NCBI GenBank assembly: GCA_023415795.1
Contig: JAEZJG010000016.1
Span: forward strand, 1 to 64,000
Origin: Bacillota bacterium
Lineage (GTDB): Bacteria > Bacillota > Clostridia > Christensenellales > SZUA-584
Length of the DNA stretch: 64,000 bases
Reading direction: 5' to 3'
In this document: in pieces, positions 25,019 through 33,543 of the stretch
How the letters are laid out: each line of letters begins with the position of its first letter
How positions within the stretch are numbered: the first letter of the stretch is position 1
Program-made: the position numbers and the translations under genes
The notes under the pieces: model-generated
Databases searched by the model: none
Told to the model about the DNA's origin: nothing
Seen by the model: the letters and a program-made list of their open reading frames with translations, nothing else

Positions 25019-26458
25019 TCAATTATCCTCAGCCAGCAGCTCTGCGACGACGATCTTCTCGTCGAAGGGATGCTTGACACCGTTTATTTCCTGATACGTC
25101 TCGTGGCCCTTGCCCGCCAGCACAATGATATCCTCCGGCTGTGCGCTGTGAATCGCGTAACGGATAGCATCGCGGCGGCTTTCTATGCAGCGGTAAGCGC
25201 AGTCCGTCTTCTTTATACCGCCTTCAATTTCAGCGATGATCGCCAACGGTTGCTCGGTACGCGGGTTGTCCGACGTGATGACCACATAGGTGGAAAGCCG
25301 TCCGGCAATCTCGCCCATGATGGGACGCTTCGTCCTGTCACGGTCGCCGCCGCAGCCGAACACCGTGATGATACGCCCGCGCGCGAACTCCCGCACTGTC
25401 AGCAGCGTGTTCTCCAGGCTGTCCGGCGTGTGCGCGTAATCGAGTATCATCGTGAACGGGCGGCTGCCGGTGTCCATCACCTCAAAGCGGCCTGCCACGC
25501 TCGGCATAGCCTCCAGCCCCATTTTGATGCTCTCCAGACCGATGCCCAGCAGCAGACAGGCCGTCGCGGCAGACAGCGAATTGTATACGCTGAATATACC
25601 GGGTATCTTGAGGCTGAGGGGCAGCATGCCCTGACGCGTACATAGGTCGTACGTGACCCCGCGCGGCGTGATTTCGATGTTACGGGCGTATACGTCCGTA
25701 TTCTCCTTTATGCCGTATGTGCGCCATTCGGTGTCGATGCCTTCCATCATGCGTTTGGCAGACGGGTCGTCCAAATTCATGGCGGCAGTTTTGGTAGACA
25801 GGAACAGCTTCTTCTTTGCCGCGAGATAGTTATCCAGCGTCAGATGGAAGTCCAGATGATCCTGCGTGAGGTTGGTGAACACCGCAACGTCAAACAGTAT
25901 GCCCGTCACACGCCCCAGCTCCAGCGAGTGGGACGATACCTCCATCACCACGCTGTCGCAGCCCTCGTCCGCCATCCGCCGCAGCAGCGCAAACAGATCG
26001 GGCGATTCTGGCGTGGTGCGCTCGGTGGGCAGTGTCGCAGAGCCGATCATGTTGACGATGGTGCCGATGAGCCCCGTCTTTCTTCCCGCGTTCTCCAGCA
26101 CCGATTTTATCATGTATGTTGTTGTGGTTTTGCCGTTGGTTCCTGTAATGCCGATCATTTGAAGTGATTCATCCGGCTTGCCGTAAAATGCCCGGGAAAT
26201 GAGTGCCATCGCCCGGCGGTCGTCCTCCACCAGTATCTGTGTGATGTCGATGTCGAGCCGGCGCGTTACCACCAGCGCCGCAGCGCCCTTTTCCACCGCC
26301 ATGGGCGCATATTTGTGACCGTCCGTCTTAAAGCCGCTGATGCAGAAAAAGAGCGCGCCGGGGCACACCTGTCTCGAATCGTTTGTCACGCTCGTAATCT
26401 CTGTCCGATCATCGCCAAAGACTTGCATGCCTTCGCTGCACAAGTCCGCTATTTTCAA
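25019..26458 (-). CDS. murE: UDP-MurNAc-L-Ala-D-Glu:meso-diaminopimelate ligase
   Basis: MurE adds the third residue of the stem peptide. The 479-residue protein has GTNGKTTTTYMI (ATP loop, about residues 109-120), FTNLTQDHLDFH, DYAHTPDSLENTL and, decisively, SDNPRTEQP: the DNPR motif is characteristic of enzymes adding meso-diaminopimelate rather than lysine. This agrees with lysA elsewhere in the window. The start is a TTG at 26458 with GGAGG 7 bases upstream. It lies between the PBP gene and mraY. Confidence 0.96.
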   Translation of the reverse strand: MKIADLCSEGMQVFGDDRTEITSVTNDSRQVCPGALFFCISGFKTDGHKYAPMAVEKGAAALVVTRRLDIDITQILVEDDRRAMALISRAFYGKPDESLQMIGITGTNGKTTTTYMIKSVLENAGRKTGLIGTIVNMIGSATLPTERTTPESPDLFALLRRMADEGCDSVVMEVSSHSLELGRVTGILFDVAVFTNLTQDHLDFHLTLDNYLAAKKKLFLSTKTAAMNLDDPSAKRMMEGIDTEWRTYGIKENTDVYARNIEITPRGVTYDLCTRQGMLPLSLKIPGIFSVYNSLSAATACLLLGIGLESIKMGLEAMPSVAGRFEVMDTGSRPFTMILDYAHTPDSLENTLLTVREFARGRIITVFGCGGDRDRTKRPIMGEIAGRLSTYVVITSDNPRTEQPLAIIAEIEGGIKKTDCAYRCIESRRDAIRYAIHSAQPEDIIVLAGKGHETYQEINGVKHPFDEKIVVAELLAEDN

Positions 26459-26544
26459 TCGTATACCTCCAGACCAAGCAATTCTTCGTGGATTATATCA
26501 CAACTCGTAAAAAATGTAACGCGGAAAATGGATTCAATTCTGCG

Positions 26545-28716
26545 CTAACCGCCCGTCTTGGAGAATTCCACCATCACCGTCGTACCCTTACCCACCAGCG
26601 TGTTTGCTGCGGGGCTTTGATAAGACGCCTTACCCTCTGCATCGCCCTGTATGCTCAGCACCAGCCCAAGCGCATCCAGCGCCAGCTTTGCCTCTGCTGT
26701 GGTCTTGCCCGTCAGATCAGGCACGCTCAACATATCGGCGGTATCGTCGTGTGTATTCTTTGTTGACATATAAAGCAACACCGATTCGCCCTTAACCAGC
26801 TGCACACCGGGCGCGGGCATCTGGCTCTGCACATTACCCGTGCCGTCGGCGAGGTAATTCAAGCCCACCGCAGCCAGCGCGGCGACGGCATCTGCGTCAG
26901 TCATATTCGATACATCCGGCACTGTGGCTTGTTCGGGAGCCTGTGCTTCGTCGTAGTTGGGCGCGATGCCCATGTATTGCAGCGACTCCTGCAAAATGTT
27001 TTTCACGTATGGCGCGGCAACCACGCTGCCGAAGTCCACCGCCACATTGGGTTCATCCACAATGAACAGCACCGCGATCTGCGGATCGTCCGCGGGCGCG
27101 AACGCAATAAAGGAGGCGATGTGCTTACCCGTCATCACCTGATGGTTTTTATCATATTTCTGAGCTGTGCCTGTTTTGCCGCCGATACGGTAGCCGGGGA
27201 TGTAGCAGTTTTTGCCGCTGCCCTTGGCAACAACGCTTTCCAGTATGCCGCGCATCGCCGCAGAGGTTTCCGCACTGATAGGCTGAGAGACCACCTTGGG
27301 TTCGAATTGTTCTATATAGTTACCGTCGCCGTCCGTCATACCCTTGACCAGCGATGGCTGATATAAAAAACCGCCGTTCACCACTGCGCTGAATGAGGAG
27401 ATCAGCTGCAGTGGTGTTACGGCTATAGATTGCCCGAACGCAATGCGGGCGAGGTCACTGTTTCTTACGTACTTCTCCCCCATGACGATACCGCCTTGGT
27501 CGGAGGGGAAGTCGATATTGGTCTGCTGACCGAAGCCAAACTTATAGATATAATCGTAGAACTTTTCGGTGCCCATCGCGAGCCCCATTTCCATGAACGC
27601 CACATTGCATGAGTTCTGCACCGCTTCTTCCAGCGTCTGGTGCCCGTGCGAGCGCGGGAAGCGCCAGCATTTGATGGTGCTGCCGTCTACCGTCAGCGTG
27701 CCGGAGCAATCGAACGTGGTGCTGGCGGATATCGCGTTGCAGTCCAGCGCGGACGCGCAGGTGACAGCCTTGAAGGTGGAACCCGGTTCGTATACGTCGG
27801 TGATCACCTTGTTGCGTGTCAGCTCCGTCAGCAGCGGAATGTCGTCACGCGGTGGGCTGTTCAGGTCATAATCCGGATAGCTGCCCAGCGCGAGTATGTT
27901 GCCGTTTCGGGGGTCCATCGCGATGGCCGATACACCGATAGCGTTCTGCTGGACATAAGCCGACTCCAGCTCCTTCTCAAGAAAGCTCTGGATCACCTCG
28001 TCCACCGTCAGCACCAGATTGTAGCCGTCCACCGGGGCGATATACTGCTTTTCGCCCAGCGGGATGCCCCGTCCGTCTCTGTCCGCCTCCGACACAATTT
28101 TGCCGCTCTGCCCGGACAGGTATTTATCGTAATACGCTTCGAGACCCTCCTGACCCGCGCCGTCCACCGAGGTGAAGCCCAGCGTCTGCGTCAGGAAAGC
28201 ACCGTTTGTGTAATACCGCTTGATGTCTACCGTGAAGTAAACGCCCGGCAGATTGAGCTCTCGCAGCTTGTCTGCCACTTCGTCGTCTACCTGCCGCGCC
28301 AGCCACACCTCAGATTTCTTGGAGTCTGTGGCCTTGGCACGCACCGTTGCTTCGTCGATGCCCAGCGTTTGAGACAGCACCCCCACGATGGCGTCTACGT
28401 TGCCCTTCTTCACCTCGGAGGGACGCAGCACCACGGTGTCGGCGTTGGCGCTCTGCGCCAGCACATTGCCGTTGCGATCCACGATGTTGCCGCGCTTCGC
28501 GGAAACCACGAGGTCACGCGTCTGCTGAATCAGCGCCTTTTGCTGCAGCATATCTCCCTGCGCGAAGACGATGATACCCATCTTCACCGCAATTGCCAGA
28601 AAAAGCACAATAACTGCTGTCATCAGAGCCAGCAGTCTCTTTTTCGCTTTGAGGGTAGGCAATGGCACTCCGCCACGCTCCTTCCGAACCCCCTTAACCG
28701 GTTGCTTGACTGCCAT
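26545..28716 (-). CDS. Class B penicillin-binding protein with two PASTA domains (FtsI/SpoVD type)
   Basis: This 723-residue transpeptidase has a cytoplasmic N-terminus and one membrane helix (about 29-50), a PBP dimerisation domain, and a catalytic domain with the SxxK motif in GSTFKAVT (near 307), SCN, and KTGTAQ (near 511). Two C-terminal PASTA domains follow (about 597-655 and 665-720). It crosslinks septal or cortex peptidoglycan with the SEDS partner FtsW. The two PASTA repeats fit both vegetative PBP2B-like and SpoVD-like proteins, and sequence alone does not decide. The ATG overlaps the ftsL stop by one base (TGATG), so translation is coupled. Confidence 0.94.
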   Translation of the reverse strand: MAVKQPVKGVRKERGGVPLPTLKAKKRLLALMTAVIVLFLAIAVKMGIIVFAQGDMLQQKALIQQTRDLVVSAKRGNIVDRNGNVLAQSANADTVVLRPSEVKKGNVDAIVGVLSQTLGIDEATVRAKATDSKKSEVWLARQVDDEVADKLRELNLPGVYFTVDIKRYYTNGAFLTQTLGFTSVDGAGQEGLEAYYDKYLSGQSGKIVSEADRDGRGIPLGEKQYIAPVDGYNLVLTVDEVIQSFLEKELESAYVQQNAIGVSAIAMDPRNGNILALGSYPDYDLNSPPRDDIPLLTELTRNKVITDVYEPGSTFKAVTCASALDCNAISASTTFDCSGTLTVDGSTIKCWRFPRSHGHQTLEEAVQNSCNVAFMEMGLAMGTEKFYDYIYKFGFGQQTNIDFPSDQGGIVMGEKYVRNSDLARIAFGQSIAVTPLQLISSFSAVVNGGFLYQPSLVKGMTDGDGNYIEQFEPKVVSQPISAETSAAMRGILESVVAKGSGKNCYIPGYRIGGKTGTAQKYDKNHQVMTGKHIASFIAFAPADDPQIAVLFIVDEPNVAVDFGSVVAAPYVKNILQESLQYMGIAPNYDEAQAPEQATVPDVSNMTDADAVAALAAVGLNYLADGTGNVQSQMPAPGVQLVKGESVLLYMSTKNTHDDTADMLSVPDLTGKTTAEAKLALDALGLVLSIQGDAEGKASYQSPAANTLVGKGTTVMVEFSKTGG

Positions 28717-29213
28717 CAGTTGCTCAGCTCGACCCGAATCTTCTGTTCCGGTGTCGGATACGTCATTTTCAGCTCATTCAAGGCTGTATCCTGCACATAT
28801 TGCAGGTCGTCGCCCATTTCGATCTGAAGCTGCAATTCGTCTACCCGCGCCTGAGCTGTTTTAATATCGCTTTTGATCGCGTTGTTCTGCGCACCGATGG
28901 AGCTTGCGACAGCATATCGGGAAACCAGCGCGGACAATGCGATAAACGCAACGAGCAGCACGACGAGAGTGGACACAATACCCGTCTGAGTTTTTACGGC
29001 CGTCTTCGCAGCGGGCTTTACCGCCGCTCTGGCCACTGGCTTGGCAACCGTCTTCGCCGCCGCTTTGGGCGCTGGCTGTGCGTCCGCGACAGGCTTGTTT
29101 TTCCTCACATTATTGCTACTAATATATGCGACGTTGCCGTCCATCTTGACAGTTCGTTTATCGGATGGTCTGCTGACGACAAATTCATTTGTTTTTTTGA
29201 GTGCTGTCTGCAT
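28716..29213 (-). CDS. ftsL: FtsL-like septum protein
   Basis: The 165-residue protein has an Ala/Lys/Pro-rich cytoplasmic N-terminus with several AAKT/AVKP-type repeats (about 45-80), one membrane helix (about 83-105) and an extracytoplasmic leucine-heptad coiled coil (about 107-140). This topology and its place between rsmH and the PBP gene identify it as FtsL. Sequence conservation in the family is low, so the call rests on topology and context. The N-terminal extension is longer than in B. subtilis FtsL and may be disordered. Confidence 0.82.
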   Translation of the reverse strand: MQTALKKTNEFVVSRPSDKRTVKMDGNVAYISSNNVRKNKPVADAQPAPKAAAKTVAKPVARAAVKPAAKTAVKTQTGIVSTLVVLLVAFIALSALVSRYAVASSIGAQNNAIKSDIKTAQARVDELQLQIEMGDDLQYVQDTALNELKMTYPTPEQKIRVELSN

Positions 29214-29227
29214 CCGTTTAACCCCTG

Positions 29228-30160
29228 TTAATAAGCTTCAAATACACGGAGCTTCGCGCTCCTCGACCGGTTGTTTTCCGCAACCTCCTCGTCGGAGGGG
29301 AGCACCGGCTTTCGTGTAACCACCTTGCCCTGCGGCTTTTTGCCGCATATGCAAACCGGAAATTCCGTCGGACATTCGCATGGATTCTCCAGTCGTCTGA
29401 ACTCCTGCTTCACGATGCGGTCTTCCAGCGAATGAAATGAGATAACGGCCAACCGAGCGCCCTTGTTCAGCACTGAGGCAAAGTCTGCCACAGCCGTTCT
29501 GACAGCATCCAGTTCGCCGTTGACTTCGATGCGAAGCGCTTGAAAGCTTCGCCGTGCGGGATGCGGGCCGTCTTGACGCGCGCCTCGCGGTACCGCCTTT
29601 TTGATGACCTCCACGAGCTGGCTGGTAGTTTCTATGGGCCGCTCGCCGCGTTCCCTCACAATGAACTCAGCGATACGCGCGGCCCACCTCTCCTCACCAT
29701 ATTCCCGTAGAATTCGTTCAAGGTCTTGCTGCGGGTATCTGTTTACCACGTCTGCCGCGCATGTTTTATCTTTTATGTTCATGCGCATATCAAGCCTTGA
29801 CTCTAGGTTGTATGAAAACCCCCTGTTACATTGGTCCAGATGGAACGAAGAGACCCCCAAGTCAAGCAACGCTCCGTCTATTCCCTCTATCTCAAGCCCG
29901 CTTAGTATGGACCTGATGTTCCGAAAATCATCGTGGACGAACGTGGTCTGCGCTTCGTATGCCTTAAGCCGTTCACCGGCCCGCCCCAGCGCGTATTCGT
30001 CCTTGTCGATGCCGATCAACCGTCCGCCCGGTGAAATCTGTTCCAACACCAGTTCGGAGTGTCCGCCGCCGCCGAGAGTACCGTCCACCACCGTCATGCC
30101 GGGCTTGAGCCTCAGCGACTCCACCGTCTCGCGGAGCAGCACCGTTGTGTGCGAAGACAT
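29228..30160 (-). CDS. rsmH: 16S rRNA (cytosine(1402)-N(4))-methyltransferase RsmH
   Basis: RsmH methylates N4 of C1402 in 16S rRNA using S-adenosylmethionine. The 310-residue protein begins SSHTTVLLRETVESL, has the SAM-binding VVDGTLGGGGHSELVL and the family segments LLDLGVSSFHLDQCNRGFSY, RRSFQALRIEVNGEL and AVISFHSLEDRIVK. It starts three bases after the mraZ stop and is the second gene of the dcw cluster. Confidence 0.97.
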   Translation of the reverse strand: MSSHTTVLLRETVESLRLKPGMTVVDGTLGGGGHSELVLEQISPGGRLIGIDKDEYALGRAGERLKAYEAQTTFVHDDFRNIRSILSGLEIEGIDGALLDLGVSSFHLDQCNRGFSYNLESRLDMRMNIKDKTCAADVVNRYPQQDLERILREYGEERWAARIAEFIVRERGERPIETTSQLVEVIKKAVPRGARQDGPHPARRSFQALRIEVNGELDAVRTAVADFASVLNKGARLAVISFHSLEDRIVKQEFRRLENPCECPTEFPVCICGKKPQGKVVTRKPVLPSDEEVAENNRSRSAKLRVFEAY

Positions 30161-30163
30161 ACC

Positions 30164-30601
30164 CTATACCCCATACGACGACAGTGTCGCCATTGCGTCG
30201 CCATCATCCGGCTCGGCGTCGATAAACACCTGCCATTTTTCCTTCGCCCATATCTCTGCGCGATACGACGCGCCAATCATCACAGCTTCCTTGTCGATAC
30301 CCACTCTGTCGCGCAGGTGCTGAGGCAGCAGCACGCGCCCCTGTTTATCGGGCTCGCACTTGCAGGCGCTGGAGAATATCATGCGAACGTAGCGCTGTGC
30401 CCGTGCATCCGTCTGCGGAATCGCGTTCAGCTTGTCCGCGAACTTTTGCCATTCTTCCTCGGAGTATACGCTCAGACAGTCGCCATTCAGATGCGTAATG
30501 TAAAAGGGATCGCCCAGTTCCACCCTCATTTTAGAGGGTACGGCCATCCTGCCCTTCTCATCCACGCTATGAAAGTATGTTCCGATTAACGACCCTGTCA
30601 C
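30164..30601 (-). CDS. mraZ: Transcriptional regulator MraZ
   Basis: MraZ is an AbrB-like DNA-binding protein that regulates its own dcw operon and assembles into rings. The 145-residue protein contains two SpoVT/AbrB-type half-domains: GTYFHSVDEKGRMAVPSKMR near the N-terminus and CEPDKQGRVLLPQHLRDRVG near residues 77-96. It is the first gene of the cluster, and its binding repeats overlap the promoter upstream (separate entry). Confidence 0.97.
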   Translation of the reverse strand: MTGSLIGTYFHSVDEKGRMAVPSKMRVELGDPFYITHLNGDCLSVYSEEEWQKFADKLNAIPQTDARAQRYVRMIFSSACKCEPDKQGRVLLPQHLRDRVGIDKEAVMIGASYRAEIWAKEKWQVFIDAEPDDGDAMATLSSYGV

Positions 30602-30686
30602 TGTCTGCTCCTGATGCGGTGATGCATCCGCCGCCAGATTTTTCGTTTGCTACGTGCCCACTACGTCACCACTTGGCTCCGTTCCT

Positions 30687-30719
30687 CACCATTGTTACCC
30701 ATTTCTCCCCACCTGTCAA
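30687..30719 (-). promoter_or_regulatory. mraZ promoter overlapping MraZ-binding repeats
   Basis: On the minus strand a consensus TTGACA (30714-30719) is followed after 17 bases by AACAAT (30691-30696). Three TGGGN-type boxes with a strict 10-base period lie across it: TGGGG (30707-30711), TGGGT (30697-30701) and a degenerate TGGTG (30687-30691); another TGGTG in phase is at 30667-30671. MraZ is known to bind TGGGN boxes separated by five bases. The rest of the 30602-30950 gap holds the mraZ leader and the region upstream of the plus-strand gene at 30951; it is AT-rich beyond 30720 with no further gene. Confidence 0.85.
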
Positions 30720-30950
30720 CACTTATTCGATACGTTTTAGTGAAATCCTTCTAAAAAAAACGGCCTCTCAAAACAAAAAAAATAAAATTGTGTCCACTAT
30801 AATTCGCCACACAATATATGGTAGAGAATGTATATTTGCACGAATATACGTTTGTTTATGCATAAGGTAAAAACTGTGGCTGACTTCGCCGCTTTTGTGG
30901 TATAACTAAACAGAAGAAGGATATCAATACAGAGCTGCGGAGGATAACGG

Positions 30951-31529
30951 ATGATGCAAAGCAACGACTATTTGGAGGAGAACAGCGGCACGGTGCCGGA
31001 TGCGCCGGACGGAAAAAAAACGCTCAGCCGCAATGCGCGGTTGATTATCGGCATCAGTGCATCTGTCGTCATACTGGCGTTGGGGCTTGCATCCGCTTTT
31101 CTGATGCCGTCGCTGTCCACACCGGAGCTGTCGCTGACGGTGTTCTCCAACGACTGGGCAGAGAACACACTAAAATCGGGCGTGGAGACAGCGCTGAACG
31201 AATATCTCGCTTCTGACAGCAGTGTCCCCGGCTTCCCGCTGCGTGTCAGCTGCGTCGGCACGGATGATATACTGCTCTCAGTGGACGCGGGATCGCTGTT
31301 CACATGGGGCGCGCCCGACTACGTTGCCGACAGTAAGGGGCAAGAGTATGCCGCCCAAACGGATGAGACAGTGTACTGGTCGCCCTACAGCGCGGACAAG
31401 ACGCTTGTTGCCCAGTGTACGCTGACGGTTACTGCCCGCAAAGGCGGCAGCAGCACATCACAAATGCGATTGATTATCCGTCAAACGGGTGAAACAAGCT
31501 ACAGCATTACACAGCTGGTCAGCGAATAG
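30951..31529 (+). CDS. Membrane-anchored protein of unknown function
   Basis: This 192-residue protein has a short acidic cytoplasmic N-terminus, one membrane segment (about 30-51) and an extracytoplasmic domain of about 140 residues rich in Ser and Thr with beta-strand character. I recognise no family. A GGAGG site (30939-30943) supports a start at 30951 or three bases later. A TATAAC close to 30900 may be its -10 box, but no clear -35 is visible. It is one of three plus-strand genes in the window, sits divergent from mraZ, and ends at a strong hairpin terminator. Confidence 0.75.
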   Translation: MMQSNDYLEENSGTVPDAPDGKKTLSRNARLIIGISASVVILALGLASAFLMPSLSTPELSLTVFSNDWAENTLKSGVETALNEYLASDSSVPGFPLRVSCVGTDDILLSVDAGSLFTWGAPDYVADSKGQEYAAQTDETVYWSPYSADKTLVAQCTLTVTARKGGSSTSQMRLIIRQTGETSYSITQLVSE

Positions 31530-31540
31530 CCATCAACATA

Positions 31541-31584
31541 AAAGGCGGATTGCCTCAGATACCTGTGGCAGCCCGCCTTTTTTA
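31541..31584 (+). terminator. Terminator of the 30951 gene
   Basis: Arms AGGCGG and CCGCCT (31543-31548 with 31573-31578) enclose a second pairing (TTGCC with GGCAG), and a T-run follows (31578-31584). With the As on its other side it may also stop the opposing DUF4956 operon. Confidence 0.85.
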
Positions 31585-31608
31585 TTGTTGTAGGTAAGCG
31601 AAGAGGCG

Positions 31609-32289
31609 TTACGCGATAACGTCTCCCTTATAGCTGATGAGCGACGCACTCAGCACGCCTGGAATCGTCGAGAAGGAATCGATCATACCGGCTTCGTTTT
31701 CACGAATGTTCATCTCAATCGTCAGCTCGATGGTGCCCTCGGACACAATCTTGGATTTCAGACGGCCGGGAGGCATTTTACGCAGCAATGCCTGCACTTC
31801 CTTTTTGCAGCCTTCGTCAAAACGCAGCACCATCATGAACGGCAGGTTCTTCTTGGACTTAAAAAGGTTCCAGATCAGCAACGCAACGCCAATGAAGGCA
31901 GAAGCCACACCCGCCAAAGGAAACTGACGTGCGCCAAGAACGATACCAACTGCGATCGCCCAGAACATGAATATCGTATCGAGCGGATCTTTAACCGCTG
32001 TACGGAAGCGGACGATGGACAACGCACCCACCATACCAAGCGCAAGACCCAGATTCAGCGTGATCGGCATGATAATCATTGCCGTCACCATTGGCAGCAT
32101 AATCAGCGCTGTACCAAAGCTTTTCGCAAATATCACTCCGTTAAACGTCAGCTTATATATCAGATAAATGAAAAAGCCAAGCGCAACTGCACAGACTAGG
32201 GTAATCAACACAGTACCCAAGCCTAAATTTTCCGGCATTGAAAAGTTATCCAGTACATTCTTTTTAATTACATCACTTGCTCCGCCCAT
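31609..32289 (-). CDS. DUF4956 membrane protein
   Basis: This 226-residue protein has four membrane segments in its first 150 residues, with the DUF4956 signature VGALSIVRFRTAVKDPLDTIFMFWAIAVGIVLGA, then a cytoplasmic alpha/beta domain of about 75 residues that resembles small regulatory folds. The function of DUF4956 is not established, but the family is repeatedly encoded next to VTC-type polyphosphate polymerase domain proteins, as here. The start at 32289 has an AGGAGG site and lies 11 bases after the VTC gene, so the two are co-transcribed. Confidence 0.87.
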   Translation of the reverse strand: MGGASDVIKKNVLDNFSMPENLGLGTVLITLVCAVALGFFIYLIYKLTFNGVIFAKSFGTALIMLPMVTAMIIMPITLNLGLALGMVGALSIVRFRTAVKDPLDTIFMFWAIAVGIVLGARQFPLAGVASAFIGVALLIWNLFKSKKNLPFMMVLRFDEGCKKEVQALLRKMPPGRLKSKIVSEGTIELTIEMNIRENEAGMIDSFSTIPGVLSASLISYKGDVIA

Positions 32290-32300
32290 AATAATTCCTC

Positions 32301-33446
32301 CTACTCATGCTTCCTGCATAATACATATTTTGATACAGCACTTCTCTGCGCCGCGTTCACGTTGTTCAGCACCGCTTGGATAAACACCGGCAGATACCTG
32401 TTGAACTTGACCTCCAGCACCATGGTGCCCGGCTCCAGCACCGACATGGTGGGCGCGTGGGGGTCGAATATATCCGCCAGCCGAAGCCCGGCCTTTATAT
32501 CTTTATCAAACGTAACGCGCACGTTCTCGAAGGGTGATACGTACGCTTCCCGATGATAGTCCACAATAACGCGCGGGCGCAGCAGGTTGTTCTTCATCTG
32601 GAGGAATATTTCCTCTGCCAGCGGCTCGGTACGCCCCTCAAGACAGGTGCAGTCCCCCGCGATCAGCGCCTCGCATTCGTCCCGCGTGATCGTGAAGCTG
32701 GTTTTGCCAATGTACTGCCCACGCTTGAACTTCTTCTCGAATTTGATGATGTTGTCCGAGAAGTCGTATATGCGGATACGAAACTTGCTGCGCACATCGC
32801 TGCCGTTCATCTTTTCCAACAACGCTGTTTCATACGCATCGTCGAAATACAAGCTGCGGATATGATAGTCCCCATCCTCGCCCGCGTTGCTGTCCAGCGA
32901 CAGCAGCGGCTTGAGCGTGCTTTTCAGCAGCACATAATCGCGGTAGTTGATATAATACTTCAGCTCATGCCGAAAGGACAACCCTTTTGCTGCAGGCTCA
33001 AGTGCGGTCTCGGTGCGTATCGTCTCCGATCTGCGCGGGGACGAACCGCTATACGGCCTATTGCGTGCCGGAACGCCGTTGCTTGAGAAAACCTCCAGCT
33101 CTGCCGCCTGCTCCTTGCGCGGTACGGCTGCGCGTACATTTCTGGCAGCAGTACCCGGCTGCACCTTTGCGGTCGGTCTTGCGGAAGGCTGTCTGTCGCG
33201 CCTCACGCTATCCTCTTCGCCAAACATCGTCAGCCCCTGTGCGGGAACTGACGGAGCCTGTCTTTGATTGTATCGCCCAGTCAGCTCAGCCCCTCGTGCC
33301 GCCGGGTTGCGGGGCGCAGGTTTTCTGGCTGCCGTGTCCCGTCTGGGCGAAAAATCATTCGACGAGAGCGGCTGCAGCTCCTTGCGTTTCACAATCGGCT
33401 TTTGCTTGTCCAGCTTCCTGAAAAATTCATCCTCTTTTTTAGCCAT
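32301..33446 (-). CDS. VTC-type polyphosphate polymerase domain protein
   Basis: The C-terminal 230 residues (about 150-381) form a VTC/CYTH-like tunnel domain, with RHELKYYINYRDYVLLKSTL, HIRSLYFDDAYETALLEKMNG, RSKFRIRIYDFSDNIIKFEKKFKRGQYIGKT and VIVDYHREAYV. These supply the basic and acidic residues that line the active tunnel of eukaryotic Vtc4, which makes polyphosphate from ATP. The N-terminal 150 residues are Arg/Ala/Pro-rich and probably disordered. No membrane segment is present, so membrane attachment may come from the DUF4956 partner downstream. Whether the bacterial protein makes polyphosphate is inferred, not shown. Confidence 0.85.
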   Translation of the reverse strand: MAKKEDEFFRKLDKQKPIVKRKELQPLSSNDFSPRRDTAARKPAPRNPAARGAELTGRYNQRQAPSVPAQGLTMFGEEDSVRRDRQPSARPTAKVQPGTAARNVRAAVPRKEQAAELEVFSSNGVPARNRPYSGSSPRRSETIRTETALEPAAKGLSFRHELKYYINYRDYVLLKSTLKPLLSLDSNAGEDGDYHIRSLYFDDAYETALLEKMNGSDVRSKFRIRIYDFSDNIIKFEKKFKRGQYIGKTSFTITRDECEALIAGDCTCLEGRTEPLAEEIFLQMKNNLLRPRVIVDYHREAYVSPFENVRVTFDKDIKAGLRLADIFDPHAPTMSVLEPGTMVLEVKFNRYLPVFIQAVLNNVNAAQRSAVSKYVLCRKHE

Positions 33447-33543
33447 ACATTCCTCAATCCATAGTATACAACAAATATCACCGTATATCGCAATATCTAT
33501 ACACTCAGCTGTGATAGTCGCTTAGTTTTCAAAACAAAGGAGC

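Noticed and set aside
27640..28827. 395-codon plus-strand open frame antisense to the PBP gene
   Set aside because: It shadows a certain penicillin-binding protein with all catalytic motifs; composition is typical of an antisense artefact.
30577..30870. 97-codon plus-strand open frame across the mraZ promoter
   Set aside because: It covers the MraZ boxes and promoter on the other strand, ends in an AT-rich stretch and has no ribosome site.
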